From contig NZ_CP121662.1 of the NCBI RefSeq assembly GCF_029714285.1, forward strand, positions 186,001 to 250,000: DNA of 64,000 nt, written 5' to 3'. Origin of the DNA: Rhizobium sp. CB3090 (GTDB lineage Bacteria; Pseudomonadota; Alphaproteobacteria; Rhizobiales; Rhizobiaceae). The notes below the pieces were generated by a model that was not told where the DNA came from, made no database searches, and worked only from the letters and a program-made list of their open reading frames with translations. Positions 61,635 through 64,000 of this stretch are shown piece by piece. The position numbers and the translations under genes were made by a program. The number at the start of each line of letters is the position of its first letter. Position 1 is the stretch's first letter.

Positions 61635-62306
61635 ATGATCGTAGTGGTTGATGAGCGAGAGCTCGTTAAGGATGGTTACACTTCTCTCTTTGGGCGCGAA
61701 GGCATCCCGTCGACGGGGTTCGATCCCCGGGAATTCGGCGAATGGGTCACGACCGCTGCGGACGGCGATATTGCCGCCGTCGAAGCATTTCTGATCGGAC
61801 AGGGACAGCATGTGCACGAATTGCCCCGGGCAATTCGCGACCGGTCGGTCGCTCCCGTCATCGCCGTCAGCGATCAGCCCTCGTTGGAATCGACGCTGGC
61901 GCTCTTTGATTGCGGCGTCGACGATGTCGTCCGCAAGCCGGTGCATCCCCGCGAGATCCTGGCCCGTGCGGCTGCGATCCGCCGGCGGCTGAAGGCGATC
62001 ACCAGCTACACTGACATCGGCCCGATTCGCGTCTTCGCCGATGGCCGTGATCCGGAGATCAACGGCGATGTCTTCGCCCTGCCGCGGCGCGAACGGCGCA
62101 TCCTGGAATATTTGATCTCCAACCGCGGCCGTCGCGTGACCAAGACGCAGATCTTCAACGCGATCTACGGCATCTTCGATGAGGAAGTCGAGGAGAACGT
62201 CGTCGAAAGCCACATCTCCAAGCTGCGCAAGAAGTTGCGCAAGAAGCTCGGTTTCGATCCCGTCGATTCCAAGCGCTTCCTTGGCTACTGCATCGATTGG
62301 AATTAG
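61635..62306 (+). CDS. rem: OmpR-type flagellar regulator Rem
   Basis: A 223-residue DNA-binding protein, the class IB regulator of rhizobial motility, which turns on basal-body, motor and export genes during exponential growth. The first ~110 residues have a receiver fold without the usual phosphoacceptor: the expected Asp is not present in [13 protein letters not shown], although the KPVH Lys end remains. The winged-helix domain includes [20 protein letters not shown] and [25 protein letters not shown] lies ahead of ATG 61635. Followed by a hairpin. Confidence 0.92.
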   Translation: MIVVVDERELVKDGYTSLFGREGIPSTGFDPREFGEWVTTAADGDIAAVEAFLIGQGQHVHELPRAIRDRSVAPVIAVSDQPSLESTLALFDCGVDDVVRKPVHPREILARAAAIRRRLKAITSYTDIGPIRVFADGRDPEINGDVFALPRRERRILEYLISNRGRRVTKTQIFNAIYGIFDEEVEENVVESHISKLRKKLRKKLGFDPVDSKRFLGYCIDWN

Positions 62307-62399
62307 TCCATCGATCGGGATTTGGCGTAGCAACGCTCGAACCCCGCGTGTAATTCCCTCCCAGAATTTCTCCCAATTCCCCAGAATTATACGTGGGCC

Positions 62400-62423
62400 T
62401 CGAACACCGATCGCGGTGTTCGA
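62400..62423. terminator. Perfect hairpin between rem and flgE
   Basis: TCGAACACCG and CGGTGTTCGA form a 10-bp stem around ATCG, 93 bases after the rem stop and 174 before flgE. There is no T-tract. It may be a terminator of rem, or a two-fold operator for the flgE promoter. Confidence 0.5.
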
Positions 62424-62596
62424 ATGCGAAGGTGCGCCATCTCTTACCTTTACTGCGACCGTTGAGCGCTCCTGATGACGCGTCGCAGCAATCTTCGAAA
62501 AGCTGCTTCATGATGACCGGCTTTTCCTCTTTTCAGACAGCTTCACGCAAGGCCCGCCCCATACTCTCAGCCTTACGAGGAAAACGAGGATTCCAG

Positions 62597-63877
62597 ATGA
62601 GCATTTTCGGCAGCATGAAAACCGCGGTTTCAGGGATGAACGCCCAGGCGAACCGTTTGGGCACTGTTTCTGACAACATCGCCAACGCCAATACCACCGC
62701 TTACAAAGAAGCAACGACGAGCTTTTCCTCCCTCGTCCTGCCTTCCACGGCCGGCAGCTACAGTTCCGGCGGCGTGCAGACGTCGGTACACCAGGCGATC
62801 TCGCAACAGGGCACCATATCCTACACGACCTCGGGCACTGACCTCGCAATCCAGGGCAACGGCTTCTTCGTCGTTCAGAGCTCGTCCGGACAGACGTTTC
62901 TGAGCCGCTCCGGCGACTTTTCGGCTGATGCCTCGGGCAACCTCGTCAATTCCGCCGGCTTCACGCTGATGGGCTATCCCGCCAGCTCGTCCGGGACGGC
63001 TTCTGTGGTCGTCAACGGCTTCAGCGGTCTGGAGCCGATCAATGTCAGCCAGAATGGCGTGACCGCCGTCGCCACGACGACGGGCGAGATGGAAGGCAAC
63101 CTCAATTCCAATGCCACTATCGCGACCAGCACTTCCACGGGTTATCTGCCGTCCGATAATCAGGCGCCGGTAACCGATGATACGAATAAGGTCTCGATCA
63201 CGGGTTACGACAGCCAGGGCAACGCCACCACCTTCGACGTCTACTATACCAAGACAGCCGACAACACGTGGGATGTAACCGTCTACAATCAGGCAGACCT
63301 GATCTCCAATCCGACGTCGGGCGGTAAACTCTATAGCAGCGATCCGGTCGGTAGCACGGAGCTCGATTTTGACGATACCGGTGCTTTGACGAGCGGCGGG
63401 ACCTTCGATCTCAGCTTCACCAGCGGATCGACGACGCAAACCATCTCGATGGATATGACGGGCTTCACCCAGGTCGCCACCGACTTCAACGCAACGGGCA
63501 GCATGAACGGCCAGGCTCCGAACCCGGTGACGAGCGTCACGATCAGCAAGGATGGCACGGTCAATGCGGTCTATAAGGACAGCTCCACCAAGGCCCTCTA
63601 TCGTATTCCGCTCGCCACGGTGGCAAGCCCGGACAATCTGACGCTCGAGAGCGGCAACGTCTATTCGGCTAATGGTGACTCCGGTGTTACGGTGACCGGT
63701 TTCCCGCAGAGCGGCAGCTTTGGCTATATTCAGTCCGGCGCGCTGGAAGAATCCAACGTCGACCTTGCGACCGAACTGACGACGATGATCGAGGCGCAGA
63801 AAAGCTACACCGCGAACTCCAAGGTGTTCCAAGCCGGTTCCGACCTTCTGGACGTTCTCGTCAACCTGCAACGTTAA
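62597..63877 (+). CDS. flgE: Flagellar hook protein FlgE
   Basis: A 426-residue hook protein: SIFGSMKTAVSGMNAQANRL, SDNIANANTTAYKEATTSFS, a large Thr/Ser-rich centre and the C-terminal GALEESNVDLATELTTMIEA and QKSYTANSKVFQAGSDLLDV. ATG 62597 is chosen; an in-frame upstream start (62393) runs through the hairpin region and is not family-like. flgK follows after 27 bases. Confidence 0.95.
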   Translation: MSIFGSMKTAVSGMNAQANRLGTVSDNIANANTTAYKEATTSFSSLVLPSTAGSYSSGGVQTSVHQAISQQGTISYTTSGTDLAIQGNGFFVVQSSSGQTFLSRSGDFSADASGNLVNSAGFTLMGYPASSSGTASVVVNGFSGLEPINVSQNGVTAVATTTGEMEGNLNSNATIATSTSTGYLPSDNQAPVTDDTNKVSITGYDSQGNATTFDVYYTKTADNTWDVTVYNQADLISNPTSGGKLYSSDPVGSTELDFDDTGALTSGGTFDLSFTSGSTTQTISMDMTGFTQVATDFNATGSMNGQAPNPVTSVTISKDGTVNAVYKDSSTKALYRIPLATVASPDNLTLESGNVYSANGDSGVTVTGFPQSGSFGYIQSGALEESNVDLATELTTMIEAQKSYTANSKVFQAGSDLLDVLVNLQR

Positions 63878-63904
63878 TCAGTACGATAGGGTACCGAGTC
63901 AGCC

Positions 63905-64000
63905 ATGTCGCTCACCACAGCACTCAATAACGCGCAAGCGATATTCAACAATACCGGCACGCAGAGCAGTGTCGTATCGAACAATATCGCCAATGCCGGC
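63905..64000 (+). CDS. flgK: Hook-associated protein FlgK, N-terminal fragment
   Basis: The first 32 residues (MSLTTALNNAQAIFNNTGTQ, then SSVVSNNIANAG) of FlgK, the first hook-filament junction protein; the gene runs off the right edge. The NNIANAG text is the rod/hook signature. Position directly after flgE fits the rhizobial order. Confidence 0.9.
   Translation, partial: MSLTTALNNAQAIFNNTGTQSSVVSNNIANAG

Noticed and set aside
1..64000. tRNA, rRNA, CRISPR arrays, insertion sequences, prophage or integrase genes
   Set aside because: None recognised; the only repeats are short intergenic palindromes and the duplicated flagellin units.

Overview
This is a GC-rich chromosomal window from an alphaproteobacterium of the Rhizobiaceae, most probably Rhizobium sensu lato (R. 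tropici / R. leguminosarum / R. etli-like). The main evidence is the single flagellar-chemotaxis island from about 18.4 kb to the right edge. Its gene order (icpA-cheS-cheY1-cheA-cheW-cheR-cheB-cheY2-cheD-cheT, fliF, visN-visR, flhB, fliG-fliN-fliM-motA, flgF-fliI, flgB-flgC-fliE-flgG-flgA-flgI-motE-flgH-fliL-fliP, flagellins, motB-motC-fliK, transglycosylase, rem, flgE, flgK) is the one known from Sinorhizobium meliloti and Rhizobium. The rhizobial specialities MotC, MotE, CheS, CheT, VisN, VisR and Rem are all present.

Layout. (1) 1-3802: the end of a substrate-binding protein and livG-livF-livH-livM of a branched-chain amino-acid-type ABC importer. (2) 3961-7563: a GMC flavoprotein oxidoreductase, 3-hydroxyisobutyryl-CoA hydrolase and 3-hydroxyisobutyrate dehydrogenase. 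The last two are consecutive steps of valine degradation, so importer and catabolic genes form a plausible uptake-and-use module. (3) 7774-9843 (-): a UvrD/PcrA-type helicase with an exact alphaproteobacterial LexA box (GTTC-N7-GTTC) in front of it. (4) 10112-17933: an SMP-30 lactonase-like protein, a fused SecDF, a small membrane protein, a CPA2 cation/H+ antiporter with an RCK domain, a small XRE-type regulator, a GT39-type membrane glycosyltransferase, and an unannotated-type 37-residue membrane peptide. (5) 18602-27082: the chemotaxis operon. (6) 27248-64000: flagellar basal body, export, motor, filament and regulators.

How the genes work together. VisN/VisR sit at the top of the motility cascade and turn on rem; Rem activates the basal-body, motor and export genes; flagellins and chemotaxis genes come last. 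CheA phosphorylates CheY2 (motor brake) and CheY1 (phosphate sink), with CheS and CheT speeding CheY1 turnover. MotA/MotB form the stator; MotC, folded by MotE, gates it in the periplasm.

Most worth a second look: a shared element (GGCATGAAGCCG followed by two CCGG blocks) in front of all four flagellin genes and of the che operon; a two-gene operon, a PLP-dependent decarboxylase and an ATP-grasp ligase, placed inside the flagellin array where S. meliloti has none; a TPR/O-GlcNAc-transferase-type enzyme beside the flagellins; an IcpA globin-like domain in which the expected heme-ligand histidine appears to be Glu; and intergenic repeats whose ends supply the stop codons of neighbouring genes. 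No tRNA, rRNA, CRISPR array, insertion sequence or prophage was recognised.
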